64,000 nt of DNA, from positions 205,520-269,519 of the forward strand of contig CAWABY010000004.1 in NCBI GenBank assembly GCA_963780395.1, written 5' to 3'. The notes beneath the pieces are model-generated. The model did not search any database, was not told the DNA's origin, and was given only the letters and a program-made list of their open reading frames with translations. How positions within the stretch are numbered: the stretch's first letter is position 1; each line of letters starts with the position of its first letter. Below are positions 1-11,095 of this stretch, one piece after another. The DNA is from VGBV01 sp963780395. GTDB lineage: Bacteria > Actinomycetota > Thermoleophilia > Solirubrobacterales > 70-9. The position numbers were made by a program, and so were the translations under genes.

Positions 1-9
1 TACTCCGGC

Positions 10-493
10 TCAGCTGCTGGGGGCGCCGGCGCCGCGTGCGCACGCCTGCATGCCGTAGTCGGCGGCGATGTCGCGCGCGTCGATGATGCGGCCAAGCGCC
101 GGGCCGCCCCCGAGCTCCTCCGGGTTGGCCTCGAGCTGGTCGACGCCCTGCTCGAACGTGTTCAGGAACTCGTCGTAGACGGCCTGGTCGTCCTCAGGCG
201 GCGTCAACTCGCGAAGCTGCTCGATCTGGTCGCGGTATCCGGGCGCGATCACCATATTGACCAGCTGATCGACCTTGTTGCCCGTGGTGCCGGCGAACTT
301 CTGGCCGCCTGCGTCGATCTTGGCGTCGCCCTGCGCGCAGATCCGATCGGCCTGGGCGATCAGCGCCTGCTTCTCCGGCGACTCGCCGCCGTCCGTGGAC
401 GAGGCGCTGTCCGTCGTCGCCATTCCCGCAACCCGCGGCGATCAGCGCCGCTGCGAGCCCGAGTAGGACCAGGATCGAGATCTGTCGGTTCAT
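10..493 (-). CDS. Putative secreted lipoprotein of unknown function (one frameshift)
   Basis: The reading frame from 493 encodes a hydrophobic N-terminus ending in a lipobox (ALIAAGC, Cys22), so the mature protein should be lipid-anchored outside the membrane. About 24 codons in, near 421, the frame is lost; the next frame continues at once with a soluble domain of about 135 residues down to the stop at 10. Adding or removing one base around GCGGGAATGGCG joins the two parts into a protein of about 160 residues. The mature part is acidic, has two cysteines (in DRICAQG and MQACARG) and resembles small actinobacterial lipoproteins without a named domain. No good ribosome binding site precedes the ATG. 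I do not recognise the family. The lipoprotein call is firm; the function is unknown. Confidence 0.6.
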
Positions 494-534
494 CGGTGGG
501 AAGCGGAGGGGGAGATGTCAGCCAAGGGACTATG

Positions 535-566
535 CAAAAGAGGGGCGACCCGAAGGCCGCCCCTCT
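535..566 (-). terminator. Rho-independent terminator after the poly-Lys exported protein
   Basis: On the minus strand an 11-bp stem with one mismatch (outer arms AGAGGGGCG/CGCCCCTCT at 558-566 and 539-547, TTCG loop) is followed directly by TTTT. It lies 27 bases after the stop codon of the gene ending at 593, which fits termination of that transcript. Confidence 0.8.
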
Positions 567-592
567 CTTGAAACCTAACTACAGAAGAAGCC

Positions 593-1424
593 TTACTTCT
601 TCTTCTTCTTCTTCTTCTGCTTGCAGGCGACCGATGCCGTCGCGGTCGTCGGCGCACCCGTGTTGTAGGTGGAAACCGCCTGGAAATTCCAGGTCTTCTT
701 CTGCATTTGGCCATGATGTAGTACTTCTGGGCTTCTTCTTCTTCTTCTTGGCCGCGGCAGCGGACTTACCCTTACTCGGCAGCAGGACCTTCCCAATGAC
801 CACCTTGAAGTCGGTGATCGCCTCTGTGCCCTGGAACGGACCGAGGTCAACCGGGACGTCCAGCATCTTGCCGAAGCCGCCGACGTCGCTGCTCTTCAGC
901 GTTCCCTTCAGCGTCAGCGACGGACCGGCGCTGCTCTGACTGTGCAGCAGGATCGTCGGCAGACCAGCGGGCTGGGTGCCGTTGAACGCCGTCACGACAG
1001 CCGTGACTCCGGCAACGGGGCCTTCCAGCGTGGCGCTTCCCGCGGAGCTGACCTGGGCGTTCCGCCAGGCGCGCCAGGGCCGCACACGGCCTTCGCGTTC
1101 GCGGTGGTCCCCCTTCGAATCCAGGCGTGTTGGGATCACACTGGGGCAGACCGGCCGTGTTGAACAGGAAGTCCTTCGGGAAGTACACCTTCGTGTTCGT
1201 CGCGTACTTGTCGGGCACCGACGGCGGCGTGTTCGTGTAGCCAGTGATGACGTCAGTCAAAGGCTGTTGATCGGTCCGGCCTTCTTCTTGTCCTGCTTGC
1301 CGCTCGCAACCGCGTCACGACCAGTTGACTGGCTTTGGAAGGTCGCCGCCTGGGCGGTACTCGCGCCGGCGACCGAGAGGGCCACAGCTGCGACCCCCGC
1401 GACGAGATACTTGCTCTTGCGCAT
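593..1424 (-). CDS. Exported protein with C-terminal Cys/poly-Lys tail, unknown function (frameshifted)
   Basis: The start at 1424 is chosen because an AAGGAG ribosome site lies at 1429-1434 and the following residues form a clean signal peptide (MRKSKYLVAG then a hydrophobic stretch to ASTAQAA). The coding sequence then needs about four single-base corrections, near 1260, 1090, 745 and 712. At three of these the lost base falls in a short homopolymer (T, G and A runs). Reconstructed, the mature protein is about 250 residues: a beta-rich, Gly/Ser/Thr-rich body (for example TLKGTLKSSDVGGFG), an internal Lys run, then an aromatic segment (KYYIMAKMQKKTWNFQA) and a tail ACKQ followed by seven Lys and TAA. 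A terminator follows. It is likely an abundant cell-surface protein. I do not recognise a named family. Confidence 0.6.
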
Positions 1425-1585
1425 ACCACTCCTTTGTCTCCTGGGCATCTCCAGCGACCATGCCAACTGCGCCGCGCCGCCCTTTTCTCCTATGTGATCA
1501 ACCTAACACAGCGTCACCGATGTAGTTGCGACAGCCGTGGGGCTAAACGGGGCCGCCGATTTGTGGGTAGCGCAGGAAATCCGGC

Positions 1586-3154
1586 TCAGGGGGCGTCCTG
1601 GTAGACGTGCAGGTAGTTGGTGACCTCGGGGACCTCGCCGATCGAGCTGACGGCCGGCTGCTGGGTACAGGCGACCCGGGGGGTGCCGGCGGTGGTCGGA
1701 CCGCCGCCGAAGCCGAAGTCCTGGATCTGCTGGAACAGCTCGGCCGGGGTGTTGACCAGCACCGGGTTCACCCGCGCGATGAAGTCCGGGTTCGTCGCCG
1801 TGGCGGGGTTGAGCGTGCCGTTGGCGCCCGCCGCGCAGTTCTGCGTGTTGAAGCTCGGCAGGCCCCCCGCAAGGGAATCGGACCAGCCGGGGATCGCATA
1901 CGCCGCGTTGCGGTTCATTTGCAGCCGCTGGGTCGGCCAGACCGCGAAGGCCTCGGGCGTGAGCGGGTTCACCGTTCGCAGGTACCGCGCGGCCTGATTC
2001 CCGGTCTCGGGCGCGGCGACGCTGGCCTGGGTGGAGCCGGTGATGTTTCCGAGGAACGACGTGATCTCCCGCTTGTAGCGGGTCGCCGCGGCGATGATCG
2101 GCGTCACCTGCTGCAGGAAGGGGCTGAACTGGGTCAGGACCGGTGGCAGGTCGATGGCGAGCAGCTGCTGCAGCGCCGGCAGCCCCTGCCTGGAGCGCTT
2201 CGCGAGCTTGCGGAAGCCGACGAAGAAGCCCTTGAAGTCCGGGGCGACGCGCGCCGTCTGGCGCAGGACGCCGCTCAGCGCCTTCGCGGAGGGACGCAGC
2301 TGGGTGATCAGCGGGTTGGTGTCCCGCGAGAAGGTTTCGAGCCTATCGAGCGTCAGCCGTGACTCGTCGAGGAACGTCGGCAGGGCCCTGAACGCCTCCT
2401 CCAGGTCCTCGTTGCGCCGCGCCGTCGTCGCGAACACGGTTCCCGAGTTCTGGATCAGCCCGCGCAACTGGCCCTGGCGCTCGGAGAGGGCGTTGAAGAC
2501 AACCCCGGTGTTCTTGACGAACTGCCCGACCGCCTCCTCCTGTGTGTCGAGCACCCGCAGCAGCCTGTTCGCGTCCTCGGCCAGGGGCTCGAGATTGGCG
2601 ATCGCCGCCGAGACGTCGGAACCACGACCCGCGAAGGCAAGCGCCGCCTGCTGCATCCACGTCTGGAAGGCGGCGCGGGTGGGCTCGTCGAAGGTGCGGA
2701 AGATCTCGTCGAGCTGCACCGACTCGGCGACCTGGGCGGTCGGCAGCGAGCCGTCCTCGGCCAGCTTCGGGGCGTCCTTGCTGCCTTGGGTCAGCTCGAC
2801 GTAGGTCTCGCCGAGCAGCGTCTTCTGTCGCAGCATCGCCAGCGTGTCCTCGGGGATCGGGGCGTAGTCATCGTCGATCTCGATCGTGGCCACCGCGAGG
2901 TCGCTGTTCTCGGTCCCCTCCTCCCCGATCTCGATCTTCTTCACCCGTCCAACCGAAACGTTGGAGATCCTCACGTCCGACTCGACCGCGAGCTGGGTGG
3001 CCTCGTTGAACGGGACGTTCACGCGGTAGCCCTTGGGCGCGAAGGGAACCGGGCCGCCGAACGCGCTCCAGAGGAACAGCAGCAGGCCGAAGCACGAGAA
3101 GGCGAAGGCGACTGCGACGGCGATCTGGGCTGTGGAGGGGGCTCGCTGTCCCAT
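1586..3154 (-). CDS. MCE-family protein, sixth gene of mce operon (MceF-like position)
   Basis: A 522-residue MCE/MlaD-family protein. Residues 8-32 form one N-terminal membrane helix. The MCE beta-barrel domain follows at about 40-120, with the typical run from GYRVNVPF through DVRISNVSVGRV to LGETYVELTQG. A long helical region (about 150-400) ends in a Pro/Gly-rich tail with paired cysteines (NCAAG, VACTQQ). MCE proteins form hexameric, membrane-spanning tubes that carry lipids or sterols between the cell envelope and the inner membrane. The ATG shares one base with the previous stop (TAATG), so translation is coupled. It is the last gene of the run; no hairpin is obvious after the stop. 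MCE membership is certain, the individual subunit letter and the substrate are not. Confidence 0.9.
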   Translation of the reverse strand: MGQRAPSTAQIAVAVAFAFSCFGLLLFLWSAFGGPVPFAPKGYRVNVPFNEATQLAVESDVRISNVSVGRVKKIEIGEEGTENSDLAVATIEIDDDYAPIPEDTLAMLRQKTLLGETYVELTQGSKDAPKLAEDGSLPTAQVAESVQLDEIFRTFDEPTRAAFQTWMQQAALAFAGRGSDVSAAIANLEPLAEDANRLLRVLDTQEEAVGQFVKNTGVVFNALSERQGQLRGLIQNSGTVFATTARRNEDLEEAFRALPTFLDESRLTLDRLETFSRDTNPLITQLRPSAKALSGVLRQTARVAPDFKGFFVGFRKLAKRSRQGLPALQQLLAIDLPPVLTQFSPFLQQVTPIIAAATRYKREITSFLGNITGSTQASVAAPETGNQAARYLRTVNPLTPEAFAVWPTQRLQMNRNAAYAIPGWSDSLAGGLPSFNTQNCAAGANGTLNPATATNPDFIARVNPVLVNTPAELFQQIQDFGFGGGPTTAGTPRVACTQQPAVSSIGEVPEVTNYLHVYQDAP

Positions 3155-4476
3155 TACGGGCAGACCTGCGACCCTCGCACCACGTTGGTGGTCTGGAGAA
3201 TGGTCTTGAAGAAGGGCCTGATGCCGGCAACGCCCTCGGCGAACTTCGCCGTCTCACAGGTCTGAAGGACGATTCCGCGGCGCAGCGGCCCGTGCGCGTC
3301 CTGGAGCAGGAAGAGGTTGTTCGTGTTGTGGTTGAGCCAGGGCAGGTAGAAGAGGAAGCTCTCGTTGGTCCCGCTGGGATTGAAGGCGAGGGCGTTGAGG
3401 CCCTTGTTGAGCTCGGTGAAGCTCGTCTTCAGCCCGGGAACGGTGTTGGCCAGCCCCTCGGTCGCCTGGCGCAGGTTGAAGACGGGCGTGAACACCTGCT
3501 TCGTGAACGGCCGGATCTGGTCGCGGATCGGGGCCACCGTCTGCCGCAAGAACGGCTGCGCGGCCTCCAGCGCGGGCTTCAGCGCCCGCGCTCCCGGCAG
3601 CGAGTCCCGCAGGGCGGGCTTCGTCTCGAGCGCGAACTGGTTGGCGCTGACGAGGGCGCCGTTGGTCTGTTTGAGCGTGCTTGGCAGCTCCTGCAGCGAT
3701 TCCCTGATCGCGGCCTCCTGGTTGGCGAAACGCTGGAGCACCGCGTTGGAGGCATCGACGAAGGCGGTCAGGTCCTCGTCCTTGTTGCCGAGCTCCTCGG
3801 TCAGCAGTCGGAAGTTGTGGATCGAGCGGGCGATGTTCTCGCGCCGCGCGGCCAGGCCGCCGCTGAGGCGCGAGATGTCGCGGGCGAAGGGCTCGAACTG
3901 GCGCAGGGCATTGGAGAGCTTGCGGCCGCGGCCCTGCTCGGGGTCGAGTGCCTCGGCACCCCCCGCCAGCAGCAGCTTCAGGAAGGCCTGCGTGTCGGCG
4001 TCGAGCGAGGCGAGGACCTCGTCCGGGTTGACGTTGGGCTGCGTCGAGGCCAGCGGCAGCGTCGCGCCCTCCTCGACGCTCTCGGAACCCTCGGTGCCCG
4101 GGTCGACCTCGATCACCATGTCGTTGAGGCCGGTCTTGGGTCGCAGCAGCAGCGAGGCGTCGTCCTTGATCAGGCCGGCCTTGTCGTTGTCGACCTCCAT
4201 CGTGACCACGGCCTGGCCCTCCTCGAGGTTGACCTTGGTGATGTCGCCGACCTTGATCCCGGCGATGACGACGGCCTGGCCCTGGCCCGGGGTGACGGCC
4301 TGAGCCGAGCTGAACTCGGCCTTGAGCTCGTAGCGATCCTCGCCCAGGATCGGGACCCAGGAGGGCAGCGCGCTGGCCTGGTTGCCGAGGATCACGAACG
4401 TCGTCACCACGCCGGCCACGACCAGGCCCACGATGGCGAGGAAGTCCCGCAGGTGCTCTCGGATCGCGCGCCTCAT
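3154..4476 (-). CDS. MCE-family protein, fifth gene of mce operon
   Basis: A 440-residue MCE protein with an N-terminal helix at about residues 11-32 (FLAIVGLVVAGVVTTFVILG) and an MCE domain at about 45-125 (YELKAEFSSA, GIKVGDITKV, DMVIEVDPG). Residues about 140-370 are predicted long amphipathic helices (many Leu/Ala/Gln heptads) that in known MCE proteins build the tube. The C-terminus has a short conserved-looking segment (LQTCETAKF) and ends in SQVCP. The start overlaps the upstream stop as ATGA (4473-4476). It probably assembles with its five neighbours into a hetero-hexamer facing the outside of the cytoplasmic membrane. Confidence 0.9.
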   Translation of the reverse strand: MRRAIREHLRDFLAIVGLVVAGVVTTFVILGNQASALPSWVPILGEDRYELKAEFSSAQAVTPGQGQAVVIAGIKVGDITKVNLEEGQAVVTMEVDNDKAGLIKDDASLLLRPKTGLNDMVIEVDPGTEGSESVEEGATLPLASTQPNVNPDEVLASLDADTQAFLKLLLAGGAEALDPEQGRGRKLSNALRQFEPFARDISRLSGGLAARRENIARSIHNFRLLTEELGNKDEDLTAFVDASNAVLQRFANQEAAIRESLQELPSTLKQTNGALVSANQFALETKPALRDSLPGARALKPALEAAQPFLRQTVAPIRDQIRPFTKQVFTPVFNLRQATEGLANTVPGLKTSFTELNKGLNALAFNPSGTNESFLFYLPWLNHNTNNLFLLQDAHGPLRRGIVLQTCETAKFAEGVAGIRPFFKTILQTTNVVRGSQVCP

Positions 4477-5996
4477 GGCACCGCCGCCGGGCTGGGGGGT
4501 CCGGGCGTCGCGGCCGGGCCGTTGAGGTCAGGGACCGGGCTCGTCTGGCAGGCGACGTCGGTGCGGAAAGGCGGCTTCGGGCCCAGCACCGGCTGGGTTG
4601 CGATCGGGGCCGATTGCGCATGACCGTAGGCGACCTGATCCGTGGGGACCGGGGTGCCCGGGACCGGCATGCCGACCAGCCCGTTGTTCGCCCCGAAGCT
4701 TCCGCCCCCCGTCTGGAAGCGGATGTAGGAGCCGTTGCCGTCGAACTCCTGGGACTCGCCGGAGAAGCCGGTGACCGCGTAGCCGAACTCCTTGAAGTTG
4801 GGCACGTTCACCGTGCGCGAACAGGTCGGTGATCGGGACGTCGCCGGTGGGGATCAGCACGTTCGAGGTGCAGCGGCTGAGCAGCTCGGTCTCGCTGAAC
4901 AACCCGGGTGCCGCCGCGGCCAACGTGCCCGCCGGCTGGCCGGTCAGGCGCAGCTGATAGGCGAGGCGGCCGAGCTCCGACCTGTCCAGCAGCTTCCGGG
5001 TCTGCTTGATCCACGGTTGCGAAGCCGCGATCGTCGCCGGCAGCTCCGCGATGCCGGGCTCGATGTCGCGGGCGAAGGCCCGCAGGTAGGGGAAGGTCGC
5101 GTTGGTGTTGCGCAGCGACGGGGTTGCGTTCTCGAGCGTCGGGGCCAGCAGGCGGACCGTCTCGGAGAGGTTGTCGGACTCAGAGGCGAGCGCGCCGGCG
5201 AAGGTGTTGAAGTTGGTGATCAGGTCCTTGAGCTGCTCCTCGCGGCCCAGCAGGGCGTTGAAGACCTTCGCGTTCGAGGCGATCAGCCCGGAGAGGTCGC
5301 CCGGCTCCGTGCCGAGCAGCGCCTCGTTGACGATCGCCGAGTCCCGTCCCGCGGGGCCGCCGTACTGGAAGGAGTCGTTGATCGCCTGGCCGGCGGTCTC
5401 GCCCTGGATGTCGGGGTCGGCGCCCTTGTCGTCGGCGGCTGTGGGCTGGGAGTTGAGCGCCTGGCCGTAGCCCACCAGCAGCTTCGAGAGGTTCTCGCGG
5501 TCGGGCGCCTGCAGGGTGGTCAGGATCTGGTCGAGCTGCACCGCGGTGGCCGTCTGGGTGATCGGGATCGTGCCGCCGTCGGGCACCTCGGGCGCGCTCG
5601 GGCTGCCGGGCTTCACGTCCAGGAAGAAGTTGCCCTCGAGGAAGATGCGGGGGCGGATCTCCACCAGGGAGTCCTCGCGAATCGGCTGGCCCTCCTCGTC
5701 GACGCTGAAGGTGACCTCGGCGGCGTCGCCGACGCTGCGGACGCTCTGCACCTTGCCGACGTTGACGCCCGCGATGCGGACCGGTGAGTCCTGGCGGATG
5801 TTGGCCGCGTTCTCGAACACGGCCTTGACCTCGTACTTGTCACCGAAGGGGAGCTCCTTGGTCACGGCGAGGTAGGTGCCGACGAGGACCAGCCCGATCA
5901 GGATCAGGGCGTTGCGGATCCGGTGCGGGGGGTGGCCCTTGCGGTAGATCCGCTCGTCGTAGTCCTTGGGCTTGGGCTTTGGCGTGGCGTCGGCCA

Positions 5997-5997
<1 letters not shown>
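4473..5997 (-). CDS. MCE-family protein, fourth gene of mce operon (one frameshift)
   Basis: The N-terminal frame runs from an ATG at 5997 (a GTG one codon upstream at 6000 is the alternative) and encodes a Lys/Pro-rich cytoplasmic start (DATPKPKPKDYDE), a membrane helix (ALILIGLVLVGTYLAV), an MCE domain (YEVKAVFENA to GNFFLDVKPG) and the helical region. Near 4815, after TDLFAHG, the frame breaks. The other frame continues with VNVPNFKEFGYAVTGF and a Gly/Pro-rich tail containing DVACQTSPVP, ending at 4473 in an ATGA overlap with the next gene. Conserved-looking sequence on both sides and correct operon spacing argue for a one-base consensus error. The corrected length is about 508 residues. 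Confidence 0.85.
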
Positions 5998-7456
<1,459 letters not shown>

Positions 7457-7460
<4 letters not shown>

Positions 7461-9047
7461 GAGGAGCCCCCGAGCAGGAACTGCAGCAGCATCGAGGCCT
7501 CGTGCATGGTGACCGTGTCGCCGTTCGCCCCGGGGCCGGTGGAGCGGTTGGCGGACACCGAGCCCTCCGGGTTCTCCTCATCGGAGGGGTCGGGCTCCTC
7601 GGAGGGGTCGGCGGGCTCGGTGGGGGTGGTCTCTGCCGGCTCCTCATCCTCGGGGTCGAGCTCGGGGATGACCTCCTCGACGGGGGGCGGCGGCTCGGAT
7701 CGGAGCGGCGGGCTCGAGGCCGGATCGCGGAGCCTTGGCGGCGCTGCTCTGCTTCGTCGCCGATGAGGAGGTTGAGCCCTGGAAGGACGAAGCGCAAGCG
7801 CCGACCACCTCGGATTTCACGTCCAGACAGCTGCTCCGAATGCCGAGAGCACGCTGGAAGTGCCCGAACTGGTCGTAGCCGTTGATGTTGCCGACCGAGT
7901 TGTAGATGAAGTCCATCAGGTGCTGGAAGCCGCCGGTGTCGGCGAAGGTGCTGAGCAGGGCCGCGAGATCCTTTGCGGTGGGGCTGCTCTTCTTGGTCAG
8001 CTCCCGCGTCTGCACGATCACGGGGTCGGAGGCGACCAGCTTCGGGCCCGAGGCCTCGGCGGCGTCGCCGAGGCTGTCGAAGGCCGGGATGCCTGCCCTG
8101 AAGAACGCGGGCAGGCTCTGGGTCGCCTTGCTCAGGTTCGGCGCCACGGCACCGACGTCGTCCATCAGCGGGGTGCCCTGGTCGGCGAACCCCCGCAGAT
8201 CCTTCATCGTCGCCCGAACCTGACGCAGGGTCTCGGGGAACAGCCTGAGCTGGGCCTCGAGGTCGTCTCCGCGCTCGGCGGTCGCCTGGCCGGCGACAGC
8301 GGCGTTGCGGAAGAAGCCGGTGATGCTGGTGCGGTTTTGGGCCAGCGGCTCGAGCACGGCGTCGCCGTCGCTGGCGAGGCTGGCGAGCTGGTCGTTCTGG
8401 TCGGCGAGGATCTTGAGGACGCGGTTGGTCTGGCGCAGGGCGGGGTTGGCGCGGTCGACGATCTCGCCGAGGTCGTCGCCCCGGGCGGCGAGGCCGGCTC
8501 CGAGGTCGTTGAGGATGAGGCGGAAGCGGTCGCGATAGGAGGCCCGGTTGATGTTCTGAATCAGGTCGAGGTCAACGGCCTTGCCGTTGTTCTCGAGCGG
8601 CAGCAGACGCTGGCCCTCGCCCGGGCCGTCCTCGATCTCCTCCAGCTCGGGCGGGACCGGCTGGCCGGCGGCGCGCGGCTGGGTCGGGGTGCAGTCGACG
8701 AGCTTCTCGCCGATCAGCGATTGCGGGCGGATGATGCAGGAGGCGTCCTCGCGGAAGTCCTTGAAGCCGTCGTCGGTGATGTCCATCACGACGACGGCCT
8801 TGCCGGGGACAGCGATGCCACCGTCCTCGAGGCTGACGATCTCGTCGGGACCCGAGACGTCTACGGATTCGACCGTGCCGATCGTGGCGCCGGCGACGCG
8901 GACCTCCTCGCCGGCGACGATGAAGCCGCCGTTGTCGAAGATCCCCCGGACCTTGTACGGGCCGTCGTCGGCGCCGGTCGCCGAGGGGATCACGACGATC
9001 GCGGCGACCGCGATCAGGGAGAGGACTATGACGAGTGCGCGCCTCAT
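7457..9047 (-). CDS. MCE-family protein with acidic Pro-rich tail, second gene of mce operon (one frameshift)
   Basis: Starts at 9047, overlapping the upstream stop as ATGA. An N-terminal helix (residues 4-21) precedes an MCE domain (YKVRGIFDNG, EEVRVAGATIG, IGEKLVDCTP) and the helical region; a Cys-containing segment (RSSCLDVKSEVVGACASS) follows. At a run of six C near 7681-7690 the frame shifts. The next frame encodes a strongly acidic, Pro-rich tail (VEEVIPELDPEDEEPAE, DPSEEPDPSDEENPEG) and then a hydrophobic end, HEASMLLQFLLGGSS, with its TGA overlapping the next ATG at 7457-7460. That perfect junction supports the corrected frame. The acidic tail contrasts with the poly-Lys tail of the next subunit. 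Corrected length is about 530 residues. Confidence 0.85.
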
Positions 9048-10450
9048 GGTCCGGGGGGAACGTCAGTTGCCGTGCAGTCGTTTGTGAACGGGGGAATCGG
9101 CGTGGTCAGGCCGCCGCCGTCGAGGAAGGGGCTGGAGCCGTCGACCGCCGGCTGGGTCTGGCCGCCGGGACAGCGGCGGAAGTACTTGAAGTTGGGGCCG
9201 CCGAACGCCCCGTAGTCGTTGAACTGGGCGGCGATCGGGATTGGGTCGAGGCTGCCCGCGTTGTTGGTGAAGATGCCGAGGCCGGCGGGCTGGACCCGAA
9301 CGTAATGGCCGTTGGCGTCGTAGTTGGCGCTGATCTGACCGAACTTGCCGATCGTGTTGAGCAGGTCGGGGGCGTAGGGCCGCAGGAAGGTGAAGGTCGG
9401 CTCGGCGTCGATCATCGCCTGCACGGTGGGCTCGGATGCGCGGTCGGCGGCGTTGCGGATCGCGACCAGCTTGCCGGCGGCGTCGGCGAGGTCGTTGTTC
9501 TTGCCTTCCTTGTTGACGGCGATCCGGAGGTCCTTGAAGACAGGGACGGACTTGGAGACCACCGGCTTCAGCTGGCGCAGGAAGGGCGCCAGGTTCTTGG
9601 TCGCCGGTTTCGCAGTCTCGACCAGTGGATCGAGGTCGTCGAGGGTGAGTCGAAGGTTGAAGAAGGTGGTGTTGGCCTGGCGCAGAGCCGGGGGCAGGGC
9701 GACGAGGGTGCGGTCCAGCGCATCGTTCTGCGAGGCGATCGCGCCGAGCGCCTGGTTGCCGTTGGAGACCAGGCCCGAGAGGTCGTCGCGGCGCTCGGCG
9801 ACGGCGGTGACGACCCGGGAGCCGCTGACCAGGAAGTCGGTCAGCACCCGCTGGTCGCGGTTGACCTCCTGGATCAGCCTGTCGGTCGCGACCAAGGCGG
9901 GGCTCAGGTAGCGGTAGGTCTCGTTCGCCTCCTCCGCGGACCCGGCGTAGGCCGTGGCGGAGCCCTGGATGATGTTTTGGAGGCCCTTGCGCTCGGGGGC
10001 GCGGAGGGCGTTGAAGAGCTGGTCGAGGTCGACGGGGGTGGTGGTGTCGACCTCGGTGATGATGGCGCCGTCGTCGAGACCGGGGGCGTTGTCGGGGCCC
10101 GGGGTGATCGAGACGTAGCGGTTGGCGATGCCGGAGAGGGAGGTCTGACGGATGACGGCCTTGGTGCCCTCGTGGAGCTGCTGGTTGACGGTGATGGAGA
10201 CCTCGGCCTGGCCGTTCTCGGTCAGCTTGATGCTGTTGACGGTGCCGACGGGGGCGCCGCCGATCAGCACCTCGTTGTCCTCGACGAGCTGGCCGCCGGT
10301 CTCGAAGACGAGGTCGTAGTTGTATCCGTCGTCGTCGCCGCCGAGGAGGAGCCAGGCGATGGCGATGACGACGAGGACGAGGGCGCCGATCGCGGCGATG
10401 CGGCCGAAGCCGCCCGGCTTGCTGGCGCCGGCCGCGGGCCCGGAGCTCAT
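9044..10450 (-). CDS. MCE-family protein, first gene of mce operon (MceA-like position)
   Basis: A 468-residue MCE protein with a Gly/Ala-rich cytoplasmic leader, a membrane helix at about residues 17-37 (IAAIGALVLVVIAIAWLLL), an MCE domain at about 47-125 (YDLVFETGGQL, EVLIGGAPVGTV, NRYVSITPG) and a helical region to about 400. The C-terminal part carries a Cys pair (FRRCPGGQ, TNDCTATD). It is the promoter-proximal gene of the six-gene run. Canonical actinobacterial mce operons begin with two yrbE permease genes, but upstream here lie only non-coding DNA and tRNA genes, so the ABC partner must be elsewhere or absent. The ATG at 10450 is kept because the N-terminal helix directly follows; the ribosome site is weak. 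Confidence 0.9.
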   Translation of the reverse strand: MSSGPAAGASKPGGFGRIAAIGALVLVVIAIAWLLLGGDDDGYNYDLVFETGGQLVEDNEVLIGGAPVGTVNSIKLTENGQAEVSITVNQQLHEGTKAVIRQTSLSGIANRYVSITPGPDNAPGLDDGAIITEVDTTTPVDLDQLFNALRAPERKGLQNIIQGSATAYAGSAEEANETYRYLSPALVATDRLIQEVNRDQRVLTDFLVSGSRVVTAVAERRDDLSGLVSNGNQALGAIASQNDALDRTLVALPPALRQANTTFFNLRLTLDDLDPLVETAKPATKNLAPFLRQLKPVVSKSVPVFKDLRIAVNKEGKNNDLADAAGKLVAIRNAADRASEPTVQAMIDAEPTFTFLRPYAPDLLNTIGKFGQISANYDANGHYVRVQPAGLGIFTNNAGSLDPIPIAAQFNDYGAFGGPNFKYFRRCPGGQTQPAVDGSSPFLDGGGLTTPIPPFTNDCTATDVPPGP

Positions 10451-10620
10451 CCGCGCCTCGCGCTGGGCACCGCCACCCGATCACCAGATTCCGGCTTCAG
10501 AGCGTCCTCTCCGTCCCTGTTCTCGTTCCTCGCTGCAGCTGCTCCACCTACGCCGCAACGATCCTATCCGAGCACTCGGTGGCCACGCACGGAGATTGGC
10601 CATAGTGATGGCGATTAACG

Positions 10621-10647
10621 GGGGCTTAACGGCCCCTTTTTCGGGGC
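10621..10647. promoter_or_regulatory. Overlapping alternative hairpins upstream of the mce operon
   Basis: Three short complementary blocks alternate, GGGGC (10621-10625), GCCCC (10632-10636) and GGGGC (10643-10647), so the middle block can pair with either side but not both. On the plus strand the first hairpin is followed by TTTTT (10637-10641) and looks like a small terminator. On the minus strand it would lie in the leader of the mce transcript. The 10451-10725 stretch otherwise shows no gene. Confidence 0.3.
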
Positions 10648-10681
10648 TCCGGGACGGTTCTGGGCCGGGCGGGTGCGGGAA

Positions 10682-10709
10682 TCAGAAAGCCCCGCGGTCG
10701 GCGGGGCTT
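10682..10709 (-). terminator. Terminator hairpin after tRNA-Glu
   Basis: A perfect 9-bp stem AAGCCCCGC/GCGGGGCTT (arms 10687-10695 and 10701-10709, 5-base loop) lies 16 bases past the 3' end of the tRNA gene on the minus strand. It is followed by TCTGATT, a weak T-rich tract. Confidence 0.65.
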
Positions 10710-10725
10710 GATCAGGGGGCGGAGG

Positions 10726-10798
10726 CACCGCTACCGGGATTCGAACCCGGGTTTCCGGACTGAGAATCCGGCGTCCTAGTCCCCTAGACGATAGCGGC
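10726..10798 (-). tRNA. tRNA-Glu (anticodon CTC)
   Basis: The minus strand folds as a full cloverleaf: acceptor stem GCCGCTA/TAGCGGT (last pair G-U), anticodon stem CCGGA/TCCGG with loop TTCTCAG giving anticodon CTC, and T arm CCCGG GTTCGAA TCCCGG. The discriminator base is G and no CCA is encoded. The sequence matches the usual bacterial tRNA-Glu pattern (TCTAGGGGACTAGGAC in the D arm). Confidence 0.93.
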
Positions 10799-10995
10799 GA
10801 GTTCGTGACTGGATCGGCAGTGTAGCCAACGCCTTTTCGCCCTTCGACGGGCTCCGCCGATCCTCCTGCCGGGCCGATCCGGGCTCCCGGATTCCGTCCG
10901 GTGCGGAGGGCAGAATACGAACATACGTTCGACACGTTGATCGCCCCTCGGAGGAAGGGATGAAGAGCACGGCACGGTACATTTGGACCAGCCAC

Positions 10996-11079
10996 GCGGC
11001 TGTGGCGGAATTGGTTTACGCGCATGCTTCAGGAGCATGTGGGCGAAAGCCCGTGTGGGTTCGAGTCCCACCAGCCGCA
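10996..11079 (+). tRNA. tRNA-Leu (anticodon CAG)
   Basis: Acceptor stem GCGGCTG/CAGCCGC with discriminator A, anticodon arm with loop around CTTCAGG giving anticodon CAG, long class II variable arm (GTGGGCGAAAGCCCGT region), and T arm GTGGG TTCGAGT CCCAC. The 84-base length and long variable arm fit tRNA-Leu. The CCA end is not encoded. A LAGLIDADG-type gene begins 16 bases downstream. Confidence 0.93.
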
Positions 11080-11095
11080 TTGCCGGGGTCCTGAT

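Noticed and set aside
595..621. CTT/TTC repeats at 595-621 and 6000-6032, considered as microsatellites or array repeats
   Set aside because: In frame they are Lys codons at protein C-termini next to proper stop codons. No CRISPR-like spacer structure exists in the window.
3292..4623. Long plus-strand frames opposite the mce genes
   Set aside because: They mirror high-GC coding DNA on the other strand, are rich in Arg/Gly/Glu/Leu and show no domain or ribosome site.
10996..11079. Attachment site of an integrated element at tRNA-Leu
   Set aside because: No repeat of the tRNA 3' end and no integrase gene were found in the window.
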